DNA from: Hordeum vulgare subsp. vulgare
Lineage: Eukaryota > Streptophyta > Magnoliopsida > Poales > Poaceae
Length of the DNA stretch: 64,000 nt
Direction: 5' to 3'
Assembly: GCF_904849725.1 (NCBI RefSeq)
Contig: NC_058524.1
Coordinates: forward strand, 489,249,763 to 489,313,762
The notes below the pieces were generated by a model. That model ran no database searches, was not told the origin of the DNA, and saw only the letters and a list, made by a program, of their open reading frames with translations. Positions 35,107 to 47,113 of this stretch are shown in pieces (position 1 is the first letter of the stretch; the number at the start of each line of letters is the position of its first letter). The position numbers were made by a program, and so were the translations under genes.

Positions 35107-35520
35107 TGCCACGACGCTGCCAGGCTATCGGAGCTTGCCATCGCCGAGACCTTCCCGACGCACGTCGTTGCTGTGTCCTTCCCCGACGCACGCCGTCGTC
35201 GAGCCCTTCCATACGCACGCCGTCACCGACCCCTGCCCCGACAACATCATTGACGCCGTCCCGCTATGAGCGCCACCCTGATCCCCTCCTCTTCGCTGAC
35301 CTCAACATCGTCGCTAACGCCGGCCCCGACGCCGTCCTCGAGGCATGCCTCATCGTCGACGTCTCTTTATTGTGAGAACCCCTCGACCCCCTCGTCTCCT
35401 CCTATCCCACCTGCATGGTGCGGACATTGGCGCCGCCGACCCCGACGCCGGCCGCCTGCCCTGCTGCCCGACCCCGATGCCGACACCGACCTGACCCCGA
35501 TGCAGCTCGCACGCCAGTTT
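35107..35520 (+). pseudogene. GC-rich first-exon fragment of the second CACTA gene
   Basis: An ATG after the TATA box opens MPRRCQAIGACHRRDLPDAR, which then becomes a Pro/Ser/Thr-rich low-complexity frame; several frames stay open because of GC content. It may be the first exon of the CACTA second gene, but no domain is recognisable and the frame is uncertain. Confidence 0.35.
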
Positions 35521-35529
35521 GCTTGCTCA

Positions 35530-36820
35530 CTCCGACGTTTTTTTCAGTTACAATATTGTGCGGCATTCATCGAGAACCAAATATTTAAGTTTTTCTCATA
35601 CAAGATAAGCAATGAAACTGAAATGAAAATGTGGTAAAATAATCCTATATTTTTGGTTTTCAAGATGAGCAAAGACACTGAAATGAAAATAAAATAACCA
35701 TTTGTCTTAACAAGATTCAGAAAGCAAGCATGACAAGAACACACAAAGAAATATATGTATGAGCAGGTCATTATTTACTACTTATAATGGCCAATAGAAG
35801 CTAAACATACAAAAAGAAAGTCATGCAAATTTCTGATTATTTCTAAAATATTTTGTTCTCATTGTCCAGAAGCAACACTTGCTCGCTTCCCAGAATCATT
35901 TTTATTAATGTTTCTGGCAAAGCAAGAAATCAAGAAAACCGTTATTCTAGTTATTGCACAAAAGCAATGTCCAACTATGACCCTCTAAGAAAATCTTCAT
36001 GAGTCAAGTAGTACACCCACCGTAATGCTCACTTTGATACATCTAATGAACACCATTCAGCATATGAACTCAACATTGTAGTAGCAAGGTAATATCTCAA
36101 TAAAACTGTCCTGCCCATCTCTTACAACTATTATCCACAGCTTGCTAGTTGCCTTCCAACATTTTCCTGACTCCTAATTAACAAGAACCAGAGTCCATGA
36201 CTGGACAAACCTGGATATTCTTGTATGTGACACTAAGAGACACAAAAAAACTAATCCCCAAAAACAAGTCGCCGCTAAAAAGATAGGTTGGAAAACCAAA
36301 TAGACTTCCTCATTGCATGTTCTAAGGAAGTCCTCAAGAAATAAATGAAGATAGTACAAGAGCAATATGGCTAATTAGGAAAAAGACAAGATAACAATAG
36401 ACTCAAAAAACCACTAATCAAAACACACACAAGTTTATTATCATGGATACATGGTTGAAAAAGAAGGAATATAATACTCTCTAATCTGAAAAGGAATAGG
36501 CAGAAGTAGGTGCAATATGTCAAAGTAATACTGAAAATGATCACATATCCAATTTCATTAGAATAGAGCAGTGGCAAAACATTGAGTCCTAATCCGCTTC
36601 ATATGCAAATAATCCGATGTCAAATGAATTAATGCATCATCTCTTTAATTTTCTTTTGAAAAATGAATGGATATTTGTTTCTCTATTCCTGCCCATTGCT
36701 ACCTAAATTGGAATTTGCAACAACTCATTAGCGACATATATTAATTCCAGATTTATTCAATAAATAGTAGGACTTTAAATAGTTGTAGAAACTGTTTTTG
36801 ACATCGATGATGCCCGTCAT
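35530..36820. other. gene-free AT-rich stretch inside the CACTA element
   Basis: No coding signal is visible on either strand; probably intron or spacer between exons of the second CACTA gene. The duplicated text CTGAAATGAAAAT at about 35620 and 35680 is the only local repeat I noted. Confidence 0.5.
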
Positions 36821-36827
36821 GCATCCT

Positions 36828-37260
36828 CGTCATCGACTCGGCGGCAACAACCTGCTTGAGAGGCGCTAGCATGTCTAGGACTGGGCTCCGCCGGGCTGTC
36901 ACTCTGAGGTGCTACCTTCTAGGGTGCGCATCTTGGTGAGGAACCAGGCTCCCGTCGTCAACCCGGAGCTTCTTTGGTGGTGGTCTCGTGGGCCACTTTC
37001 AGTGCGGAGGCAGCCTGACCCCGAGGAGGAGGTACTTCGCCATGTGAGGGAGGAGGACGAGCACGTCCGTTGCTACTTGGTTGCGTTGGACGCCAGGTTA
37101 TCCAATACCTGGCAGGTTCTTTAGGGATCTCACCCAAGCTATGATCCTTTGATGGTTCCTTCTCCATGGGTGTCCACCGCCCGTGACTCAGTACAGCGGA
37201 AACTCTTTAGGTGATCAGTTTGATGAGGAACCGCGAGTGAACTAGATCATACTACTAGAG
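36828..37260 (+). pseudogene. exon fragment of CACTA-associated ORF
   Basis: A frame reading VVNPELLWWWSRGPLSVRR and EEEVLRHVREEDEHVRCYLV, followed after a stop by SYDPLMVPSPW, resembles an ORF I associate with the second half of grass CACTA elements. It is acidic and helical with no known domain. Stops at about 37122 and beyond make it non-functional here. Identification is by recall. Confidence 0.5.
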
Positions 37261-37525
37261 ATGTATTTGAGATTATATTTGATGATATTTGAGATGTATT
37301 AAGTTGATTATTGGTTGTAAGTGAAGGATAACCTTTTTGCCTTTTGTGATCTAATGCAGCACAAGCGCTTTTGACTTTGTGGCTAGAAAAAAAATTAAGC
37401 TTCTTAGCTTCAACAGGTCCATCATTATATGATATTTGTTTTTTGTTGTTGTAGCCTTTAGGATAGGTTTTTATTTGTCCAATGTCTATGCTTTTTAATC
37501 TTATATAGAATTATGAACACATGAA

Positions 37526-38700
37526 ATGGCGTGGTCCGATGATGATAGGATCCCTACATTCCATTTGTGCTGGGGTGATAGGGGTATATGCGATCATTAT
37601 CCTCACATAGATAACGATACATCCTTGACCATCGAGCTGAAGGATGACTTCCCAATTATTACGGTATGTAAAGACGGCTTGTACTTTTTGTTAGTCAAGT
37701 ATGACGTGCACTTTTTTTGCTTTAGTTAACCTTTAATTTTCTTTTGTACAATTCGACTAGTGCGTTCCCCGCCATACAAGATTTGTTGTCTTGGACAAGT
37801 TTCATTTTATAGAGAAGGACAGTACAGAGCCTAAGATAGCTCACCTAAGAACACATCATTTCACTTTCGTTGTCAAGGTAAAACATGATGAATATCACAC
37901 ATATTTTGGTTGTTCTAATTGGAGAGCATTTTGCAAGGTATATGGGTTGAATTAGGATATGAACATTACCTTCGATCTTGGTAATGATGATGTGCGTGAT
38001 AATAATAGAGAAATTTGGGTGCATGTGGAGGATGACTTGATTCCATTTCTACCTCCAGGTGCGTTTTTTCAACAGATTTGTTAGGTAATTTATGTTGATT
38101 ATTGAAAAGTATCTTGTACTCATCCAGATTAAATTTCTTTATTTTCAATTATTAGCTTATTTCCATGCTACAAGAAATACATGGGAGATTGTAGATCGGA
38201 CCTACTACAGTTATGGCTCCAACCTTACTTGGTTGGCGAAAAATCATCTCATCTCATTTATTCATGATGTTGACAATCATGCTAAAAATTACATGACTGG
38301 CAACGTTTATCCTGAATATGTGCCACTAGTGCACTAGTTAATCCCTGATAACATCACTTTAGACAACTTTGTAAGATTTTAAATACCATTGCGTCACTAA
38401 TCCATCTTTTTTACACATTGTTCTTAAGAAAAACTAGTTTGCTAACTATATTATTATTAATAATAGGTACTCCCTTGAGAGACCGTGCCTAAATGGATGT
38501 CTACGGCCAACCCCGATTAATTATCATGGTAAATACATGATATCTCAAAGTGAGGACACGCTGAAAATCAAAGGATGGAGAAATGCAATACAAGCATCCA
38601 TGATACCATTTGAGAGGAACCGCCCAAAAGATGGAGATAGGTTGACATGTGTTCTTCAATACGGAGATGTCATAGTTCGCCTTTATTTTTCTTTTTTTAC
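37526..38700 (+). pseudogene. second CACTA gene, spliced, broken (unknown function)
   Basis: Successive open pieces look like exons of one protein: MAWSDDDRIPTFHLCWGD... (37526), FHFIEKDSTEPKIAHLRTHH then VKHDEYHTYFGCSNWRAFCK (37800-37950), MNITFDLGNDDVRDNNREIW (37958-38060), NTWEIVDRTYYSYGSNLTW to EYVPLVH (38175-38335), and IKGWRNAIQASMIPFERNR to QYGDVIVRLYF (38565-38695). GT and AG dinucleotides flank several pieces. The order and wording match a family I know from grass CACTA elements. The NWRAFCKVYG...ITFDLGN pattern loosely resembles a plant B3 DNA-binding fold, which is inference. Stops (for example after YGLN near 37950) show it is dead. A DNA-binding accessory role like TNPA is possible but unproven. 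Confidence 0.55.
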
Positions 38701-39054
38701 CTAGGAGAGAGTAGTAGTTAGTGTTTCAATCTTGTGATAACTTGGGCATTTGCTACTATGGTAACAACCAGAATGATGAGGAGTTCATCTTTTTTATGCT
38801 ATTTTACCTAGAATGATGAAGAGCTTTTTAACTTGTATGTACAATGATCAGGAGTAATATACGATGTCGTTTAACGCTGTATGTACGTATTAGCTAGCGT
38901 CTAGTTGACACCGACCGAAAACACCAACAAACATAAGGAACCAAAGATGATGGACACAAAAAGAAAAAGGGGAAACACAATATTAAACCCCTAAAAAACC
39001 CTCCAAAACCCCTAAACCCCCTCCTTCGAAAAAAAAACCCAGGGCCCGTGAGCT

Positions 39055-39261
39055 GCTCACGCATGGTTTCCTCTTGGTGCCGGTTGGTGTTAACAACCGA
39101 GACTAAATGTCCTCCTGCATGAGCGCCCCGCAGCGGCCATGTGGAGCTCATTTGGGCCCGTTTCGTAAGCCAACCGGGACTAAAGGTTTGGGCCTGTAGT
39201 CCCGATTATTTTGTCTCGGTTGAAAAACCGAGACTAATGGCCTTCTAGAACCGAGACTGAT
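39055..39261. repeat. CACTA 3' subterminal repeats
   Basis: Inverted and direct copies of CCGGGACTAAAGG and the variant CCGAGACTAA occur at about 39095, 39173, 39200, 39227 and 39250. They are expected transposase-binding motifs next to the terminal repeat. Confidence 0.8.
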
Positions 39262-39280
39262 GGCCCTTTTCCTACCAGTG
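39262..39280 (-). repeat. CACTA terminal inverted repeat
   Basis: Plus strand GGCCCTTTTCCTACCAGTG; inward on the minus strand CACTGGTAGGAAAAGGGCC. It defines the right end of the transposon. Confidence 0.85.
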
Positions 39281-40220
39281 CTACTATGTCCTGAAATAGT
39301 TAGAGATCGGTCGCCCACTTTTTGGCATCGCAGCAAAACACCCAATAGCCATTCACATTGCACTGATTGTCATCTGCCCAAAAATTCACGTTTTGAGAAA
39401 ATTCCCGTTTTTCAGATTAGATGTGTTTTTGTTTTTTGTGTATCTTTAGTTTTATAACTCCGATTCAGTTGATTCTTTTTTATACTGATTGAAAACAATC
39501 CCCTCTATCACGTGGAACCAACAAAAAAATTATTTTTGAAATTCTAAATTTCGAGTTCAAACACATTTGTATTAAACACTAATTTAGGTATAACTTTTAT
39601 GTGAAATTTGGTTTTGGAGTATTTCTTTTTGCTAATGATTTCTACATGTTATATCTATCCAGAGGACTAATAAAAATATTTTTTGTTTTTATAAATTTTC
39701 GATCTGGACAGATTCCAGATCTATTTTAATTAGACCATTACTTCTGTTTTATAAAACCTTTTTATTTGATTCTTTTTGTGTAGAAAAGTTTAGGTGGAAT
39801 AGTTTATGTTAATTTCATTAAGCTTAGTTTATCTTTTTGTTAAGATGTTTTTAGCTGCAGAAAACTATTTTTAGTTTGTTTTGTTTTAGTAAAAGCTTTG
39901 CCACGGAGTTTTGGATGAATTTCTTTATTGGCTTTTACTCTTTGTCTTCGTTTGTGTTATTGGTTGGTTTAGTATTACTAGTTTTTTACTTGCTATTGTG
40001 TTTATGGTATGGTTATTGTGTGAATCGTTTGTCTCTTTAGATCATCTGGAGTACGAGGCTTGCTATTTAGAGTCACTCGAGTGTGAAGATAATCAACAAG
40101 GCAAGTTCACATTAATCATGCATTACCTATGAATTTTATTGCATTAGTTCAACTTTTTCCACCATGGCATGCAAAGTAGGTAAATTGGAAACTTGGTTCT
40201 TGAGTAGTTTCATGTAGTAG
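39281..40220. other. retrotransposon-derived spacer, no gene
   Basis: AT-rich sequence with no supported ORF. Text around 39430-39800 (ATAACTCCGATTCAGTTGATTC and similar) is a wording I have met in untranslated leaders of Triticeae gypsy elements, so this is probably an old gypsy leader; low confidence. Confidence 0.35.
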
Positions 40221-40225
40221 GCACC
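40221..40225. repeat. target-site duplication GCACC, left
   Basis: GCACC precedes the solo LTR; ACACC follows at 41736-41740, one mismatch. Confidence 0.7.
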
Positions 40226-41735
40226 TGCTACCTCTTTAGCTTGCGTTGGTTTTTCCCTTGAAGAGGAAAGGGTGATGCAGCACAGTAGAAGTAAGTATTT
40301 CCCTCGGTTTCGAGAACCAAGGTATCAATCCAGTAGGAGTATCAAGATGAAGCACCGATGTACCTACGCAAAAACAGCAAACTTGCACCCAACGCTACAA
40401 AGGGGTTGTCAATCCCTTCACGATTGATTGCAAGGTGAGATGTGAAGGCGGAAAGTGCAACAAAGTAAAAGTGTAGGGCTGAAAATATGATGTGAAGTAG
40501 ACCCAGGGGCCATAGTGTTCACTAGAGGCTTCTCTCAAGATAGCAAATATTACGGTGGGTGAACGAATTACTCTCGAGCAATTGATAGAACCGCGCAAAG
40601 TCATGACGATATCTAAGGCAATGATCGAACATATAGGCATCACATCCGAGACAAGTAGACTGATACTTTCTGCATCTACTACTGTTACTCTACACATCGA
40701 CCGCTATCCAGCATGCATCTAGTGTATTGAGTTCATGACAAACAGAGTAACGCCTTAAGCAAGATGACATGATGTAGAGGGATAAATTCATGCAATAGAT
40801 ATAAACCCCATATTTTTACCCTTCATGGCAACAACATAATGGGTGCCTCGCTACCCCTTCTGTCACTGGGTGAGGTCACCGCACGGTATGAACCCAAATA
40901 CCAAGCACTTCTCTCATTGCAAGAATCATAGATCAAGTTGGCCAAACAAAACCCACAAATCAAAGAGAATTACAAGGTTATGAAATCATGCATATAAGAG
41001 ATCAGAAGAAACTCAAATAAGATTCATAGATAATGTGATCATAAATCCACAATTCATCGAATCTCGACAAACACATCGCAAAAGAAGATTACATTGGATA
41101 GATCTCCATGAAGGTCATGGAGAACTTTGTATTGAAGATCCAAGAGAGAGAAGAAGCCATCTAGCTACTAGCTATGGACCCGAAGGTCTATGGTGAACTA
41201 CTCACGCATCATCGGAGAGGCAATGGTGTTGATGAAGAAGCCCTCTGTATCCCAATCCCCCCTCCGGCAGGGCACCAGAACGTGCCCCAGATGGGATCTT
41301 GCGGAGACAGAAGCTTGCGGCGGCGAAAAGTATTTTCGTGGATTTCTCCTGTGGTTTTGGATTTTTCGGGGATTTATAGGCGGAAGAAGTAGGGAAGACG
41401 AGCCACAGGGGGCTCATAAGCCTGCTAGGCGCGGGACCCCCCTGGCTGCGCCTAGGAGGCTTGTGGCCTCCCCTCGTGGCCTCTTCCTTGGTTCTCACGC
41501 TCCCTGCATTCTTCTGTTCCAGAAAAAAAATTTCGGAGGTTTTATTCCGTTTGGACTCCGTTTAATATTCTCCTTTGAAAAGGGTCAAAAACACGGAAAA
41601 AACAGGAACTCGCACTTGGCACTGAGTTAATAAGTTAGTCCCTAAAAAGATATAAAAGGCATACAAAACATCCAAAGTTCGACAAGATAATAGCATGGAA
41701 CCATCAAAAATTATAGATACGTTGGAGACGTATCA
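40226..41735 (-). mobile_element. solo LTR of the pol-less gypsy family
   Basis: 1510 bp, reverse complement of the LTR family at 27491 and 32662: it starts TGCTACCTCTTTAGCTTGCG and ends GTTGGAGACGTATCA. It is flanked by near-identical 5-bp duplications and has no internal sequence on either side, so it is a solo LTR left by unequal recombination. The TATA region is intact on the minus strand (TATAAATC near 41375). Confidence 0.9.
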
Positions 41736-41740
41736 ACACC

Positions 41741-42933
41741 CCGTAAACCCTTGTCACTTTGGCGCGGGAGGCAATATTTCATTTTTGCTATGCTTTTAGT
41801 TGACGGGGTTGGTTGAGTATTTATCATGAGAGTTGTGAGACTTAATTAATGACCAGGATCTCAAGACTTTAAGATTTTGAAGACCTCATGATGCAATATA
41901 CCTCTGGGTGGAAATTTGTTGATTGTCACCCTCAAGTACCTAGTGGTAGCCTAGGTGTTGCTGGAGAAGTGCTAGTATTCGGGCGGAAAGTTCCACCCCA
42001 CGCACGAAGGGATGGATGGATACTTCAAGACCCAAGGCTTACCTACACCACCCCAAACCATTATGGGCTGTGGCTTGGTTGGACATCATGGTGACTCTGT
42101 ACAGGCGGTGCTATGAGATGTAGAAGAATGGTACGAATGGATGGGAACCGACAATGGATCAAAGGAACCCGTTGGAAGACCATGTTTTGATCATCAGTTC
42201 TCAAACACCCTGCACTGCGAGGACTTCAATAGAGGTGATCAAATCTTGTGGGGAACGTGTGCAAAACTCTTCAGAGTACCAAACCTAATCGATTTGTCGT
42301 GTCCACGATTACGGACAATTTGAGCCAAAGGAACTAAAACTATCCGGAATTCTCAACACAAATAAATTTAATGGCGTGGGAATTATTATTTGAGTATGAG
42401 AAATGGTTGGTGGAACCTTCTCATTAAACAACCAACATGTAGTAATAATTTTTCTTTTGCCCCCTCTCTTGTTGTAGGAAAAAATTGCTTTCCGCTAAAA
42501 CTTACAGCCCCACCTGCCATATATGCATATAGTATAGATGATATTTTCACCCCTCTCTTTTGTCACTTGTCGACATATTCAATATGCTGACCTACACTAC
42601 TGCAACATGTCATGTTGCAAAGTACTTTTCCAACCAAGAGTGAGTACACGATCTACGCTCGGTGATATGTTCTTGGAGTCAGATGGACTCAACTACCTAT
42701 GAAGTTTTCAATAGTTTTCGATTAGTTTTATCTCATGAGTTGGCCTTTAAACACTTTATTGTAACCTTCATTGTAATAGAGGACTCGATTTGAGATTTTT
42801 ATTAATAAATCAGTGTGATTGAACTCTTGATATATATATTGATGTACTGTGTGTGTACCAGCATGATCTTGAGATGGTACAGAAACACCTGAGACTTGAC
42901 CATTTCAGACCAGGTTGCTACAGAGATGGTATT
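41741..42933. other. LTR-retrotransposon debris, non-coding
   Basis: No supported ORF. Phrases such as GGTGACTCTGTACAGGCGG and GCTATGAGATGTAGAAGAA are familiar from the 3' untranslated part of Triticeae gypsy elements. The final part (42780-42925), ending ACCAGGTTGCTACA, looks like an LTR end. Family assignment is uncertain. Confidence 0.4.
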
Positions 42934-43130
42934 AGAGTGCAAAGAGATTCATACCTATCAAACGTCTGAAGCGTAAACCAGAAGGAACAACAAGCAACAA
43001 ATGGCCCTTTCTCCACTAACGCCGCCCTAAAATTGATCCCCTCCCAGCCAACAAGCTCAGACAGTTGTGGACGTAAACCATTGCTGCTTTCCCCTATCAA
43101 GGTTGCAACAATTAGGGTTCACATTCAGTA
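42918..43130 (-). other. minus-strand ORF shared by both Helitron copies (A)
   Basis: An open frame reads MIGESSNGLRPQLSELVGWE...ALVEKGPFVACCSFWFTL. The copy in Helitron B at 49985-50176 is also open and about 70 percent identical by eye. It could be a captured gene fragment or chance. No domain recognised. Confidence 0.35.
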
Positions 43131-44693
43131 AACAAATAGAGAAAAATCAAAGAAAATACGAGAGAAGTAGAATCGGGATATTTTGGATATGTTCCATGAA
43201 AGCTAGTAACAACATCTCCCTTGGCCGTCTACCAATCGAAGGTGGTGGCGCAACCGCGCATGTGGATGACGGACCTGAAGGGGATCGACCCACACAAAAT
43301 AGCAGTATGTTGTGTGCATAAGTTCTTTTTTGAGTGGTGTATGCACAAAGTGTTCTACCTTGAGAGAAATGATATGGATCAAAATGGGCTTCCATCACCT
43401 ACTCTAGGCATATTGGCTTCATATACCTAGGCTGCACACAAACATAAGAAAAATGTGACCTGTAGAAAGCTAGGAACATCAGTTGCACAAACTTCTCTAA
43501 AAAAAATCGGTTGCTCAAACAAAAAAAGCTGGGAAACATCATGTTCCAATAAAGAGCCCTTCAAAAAAATGTTCCAATAAAAAGGCTAAAGAAACATGTT
43601 CCAATAAGATAAATTAATACAGCCTTTTATTTGTCCGGTTCACACTTGTGTGGAACGAGTGACAAAATTTGAGGATTTAAAATCTTTCTCTTAGAAGCTA
43701 CAACAATGTGTCTACCTGGTATAAGATCTGCACAAAAAGGAATATTAAATGGAGAAAATCAAAACAAAATATGACCATCTGAAGCTACAAAATTAAATAC
43801 GGATTTGCTCAATACAAAATAATATAAATTTACCGACATTAAATGTTCAAATCTCTAAAATGAAGTATCTGAAGTCATGTGTTTTATTACAAATATAGCA
43901 TATATCCAACTGTAGCCACGTTAATGTGCGGGTGCATGAAATTTCAATAAAAATTAGTCTATGAAATTAAATAATATACTAAAAATTCAAAAGAAAAAAA
44001 TGTTGTAACAAGCTACTCACATGAATAAGGAACTACTCAATACACAACAAATAAAGTTCCAACATATTAATGTTTAAAAATACAATTTTAAACATCATCG
44101 TAACTATTATTATAAATATATATCCAAAACTAAGAGCGTGAATGCCCGGGTGTACCCGGTAGTTATATACTTAAGACGAGAGAATATGAACAATGATGAT
44201 CTCGACACTATAAAAACTAAGGTGTATTAATGCTGAAGATTAGGCAAGTACTGCACATAAAAAACTGATATTAGATGAGTACAACATGCCATTACACACA
44301 ATCCATACAAATTGGCAAGTTGTGACCGCAGCAATAGTCTAATCATATACATCTAGAACTACAGGGATCCTAATTGTACACGTCTAGGGAAATGTCTAAT
44401 GTGTATCATATCAAGTCCAACTAGCAATCAACAATGTTTATTGCCGCAACTCGCTGTTTCAACACGCTCTTATGATTGAACATGCAAAGGCGTTATGGTG
44501 TTATACACTTCATTTTTTCAATCTGCACATTATTTTAGCTTCCTAAATAGCGAACATATTACTAGAATACTTTTGTCCTCGTATAATCTACATAATACCG
44601 ATCCTTTTGTCAAGATACATTGGTCAAATCGATAGATCAAACTTAGAAAGCAAGCAAGTATGCTCACACGCTCATCCCATCTACTTATATATC
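43131..44693. other. Helitron A left region, no gene
   Basis: AT-rich, no supported ORF. It contains two GC-rich hairpin-like motifs: CCACGTTAATGTGCGGG near 43915 and GCGTGAATGCCCGGG near 44133. Cleaner versions are in copy B. Confidence 0.5.
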
Positions 44694-46477
44694 TGTTGGG
44701 GAACGTTGCATGGGAAACAAAAAAATTCCTATGAACACACAATACCTATCCATTGTGGTGATCATCTACGAGAGGGGAGATTGGATCCACGTACCCTTGT
44801 ATATCGCTAAGTGGGAAGCATTAAGAAACACGGTTGATGTAGTCGAACGTCTTCGCGATCCAAATTTCAAGCCGTCTCACAAAATCCGTTCCGATCTAGG
44901 CCAAACAGACGACGGCTCCACGTTCAGCACACGTGCAGCTCAATGACGATCTCCGCCTTCTTGATCCAGCAAGAGAGACGAAGAGGTAGCTGAATTCTCC
45001 GGCAGCACGACGACGTGGCGGTGATGATGGTGGAGCTACTCCGCATAGCTTCGCAGAACCGTACCGAACTAGCTACGGGGTGTCACAAAGTGGTGGAGGG
45101 AGAGAGGGCTCCGCCTTGGCTTGATGTGCCAAAAGCCTCTCTCACCTCCACTATATATTGGAGGAAGGGGAGGGGTGGCACCCTAGGGCAAAGCCATAGG
45201 GTTCAGCCGGCGCAAGAGGAGGAGGAGTCCTCCTCCAATTCAACATGGAAGGAGGAGTCCTCCTTCCCCAATTTGGTTTGGCCCACACTCCTTTCCTTTT
45301 CTCCCTTGGCCAAAATAGGCCTCTTTGGGATGGCCACCAGCCCACTAGGGGCTGGTGCACCACCCTTCGGCCTCTTTGGCTCTCTCCCGGGTGGGCGTCC
45401 CCTCCCGGTAGAACTCCGGAACCCATTCGTTACTCCCGGTACTTTACCTATAATGCCCGAAAACTTTTCGAAAGCCAAATGGTTACCTCCTATATATCAA
45501 TATTCGTCTCCAGACCATTCGAGAAACCCTAGTGACGTCCGGGATCTCATCTAGGACTCCAAACATCATTCGATTACCAACATCAATAATTCAACTATAA
45601 CAAAACGTCACCAATCCTTAAGTGTGCAGACCTCGCGGGGTCGAGAACTATGTAGAAAGGACCAAGACACTCTCCGGTCAATATACAATAGCACGACCTG
45701 GATGCCCATATTGGATCCTACATATTCTACGAAGATATTTATCGGTTTAACCTCTATGTCAAGGATTCAGTTAATACCGTACAACATTCCCTTTGTCCTT
45801 TGGTATGTTACTTGCCCGAGATTCAATCGTTGGTATCTCCATACCTATTTCAATCTCGTTACCGTCAAGTATCTTTACTCGTTTCGTAATACAAAATCCC
45901 GTGGCTAAATCTTTAGTCACTTTGCTTGCAAGGCTTGGTTGTTATGTTGTATTACCGAGTGGGCACCGAGATACCTCTCCGTCATACGGAGTGACAAATC
46001 CCAGTCTTGATCCATGCTAACTCAACGGACATCTTCGGAGATACTTGTAGAGCACATTTATAGTCACCCAGTTACATTGTGACGTTTGATACACATAAGG
46101 CATTCCTCTGGTGTCAGTGAGTTACATGATCTCATGGTTATAGGAATGTATACTTAACATGCAGAAAACAGTAGCAATAAATAACACGATCACATGCTAC
46201 GTTCATAGTTTGGGTCTTATCCATCACATCATTCTCCTAATGATGTGATCCCGTTATCAAGTGACAACACTTGTCTATGGCTAGGAAACCTTAACCATCT
46301 TCGATCAACGAGATAGTCAACTAGAGGCTTACTATGGGCAGTGTTTTGTCTATGTATCCACACATGTATTTGTGTTTCCATTCAATACAATTCTAGCATG
46401 GATAATAAACGCTTATCTTGTAACAGGAAATATAATAATAACTATTTTATTACTGCCTCTAGGGCATATTTCCAACA
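44694..46477 (-). mobile_element. solo LTR, Angela/BARE type
   Basis: 1784 bp. Plus strand begins TGTTGGGGAACGTTGCATGG and ends GGGCATATTTCCAACA. Flanks are ATATC (44689-44693) and ATACC (46478-46482), a target duplication with one change. Copy B of the Helitron keeps the empty site TATATACCATAAT near 61830, proving insertion and exact borders. No primer site or internal sequence adjoins it. Related to the LTR at 3447-5257. Confidence 0.95.
45151..45160 (-). promoter_or_regulatory. TATA box in solo Angela-type LTR
   Basis: CTATATATTG on the plus strand at the place matching 3934-3945 in the other LTR of this family. Confidence 0.5.
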
Positions 46478-46482
46478 ATACC

Positions 46483-47113
46483 ATAATCGTTCAACCATAA
46501 TTTTAGCAGATGTAACTCATGATAAAACTCCTGGGTTTGACTTTCTCTTTGTAGCTCTTTTTTCAAGATATCGGGACAATCGAACACACACGACGGACGA
46601 CAAATTGAAAGCATGGCAACCAATCCGGCAACTTGCATCCAATACACACCACCATCGCCCAAACTATCGAAGGCATAAAGAAACATTCAACAAAGTGAAG
46701 ACATGACATCAACACCATCAACCTCTCAAGTAATTCCCACCTACAATTCTTCATTTGTGTGTATGCATTTTTTATTCTCAGCTGAACATTGCTTCTAATC
46801 GTCTATGTCAAAATTCTTCCGATAATGAACTGTAAATTACTTGTTCCGTTCATCTTGACGCTAGAATGATAGTAATGTGAAATATACAAAAAGAGCAACA
46901 CTTCGAATAATTACAGACTTATTGTGCCCTACCAGATAAAAAATATTCATCTCTATGTGTAATGTATGTGACACCTCCATTATTAGTCTCTTCATATCTC
47001 CAAATGCACATACATCTCTGCAATAGAAAAACACTATCAAGTACAAGATAAATCATATAAGATATTGTATTAAAAAAATTATATACGTCGCTGACGACAT
47101 CACATTTGCAGAG
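46483..47113. other. Helitron A, upstream of Rep/helicase
   Basis: Non-coding as far as can be seen, and colinear with 61840-62470 in copy B. Probably the 5' leader or an intron of the Helitron gene. Confidence 0.5.

Larger units (their letters stand above)
24661..39280 (+). mobile_element. CACTA (En/Spm) transposon, right part, interrupted
   Basis: Parts at 24661-27490 and 34169-39280 flank a nested gypsy element. The order is: TNP2 transposase, 335-bp tandem repeats, AT-rich stretch, a cluster of TTTAGTCCCGG palindromes with a TATA box, fragments of a second gene, subterminal palindromes, and the terminal inverted repeat ending CTACCAGTG (39272-39280). Read inward on the minus strand, this end starts CACTGGTAGGAAAAGGGCC, the CACTA-superfamily signature in grasses. 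The left end was separated by the Tat insertion and is not visible. The 3-bp target duplication on the right would be CTA. Confidence 0.85.

Noticed and set aside
37526..38700. Host B3-type transcription factor gene
   Set aside because: Sits inside CACTA borders, is interrupted by stops, and resembles a CACTA-associated family more than host genes.
45015..45554. 179-aa plus-strand ORF inside the solo LTR
   Set aside because: Runs antisense through an Angela-type LTR promoter region; no domain, and the matching LTR at 3447 does not keep it open.
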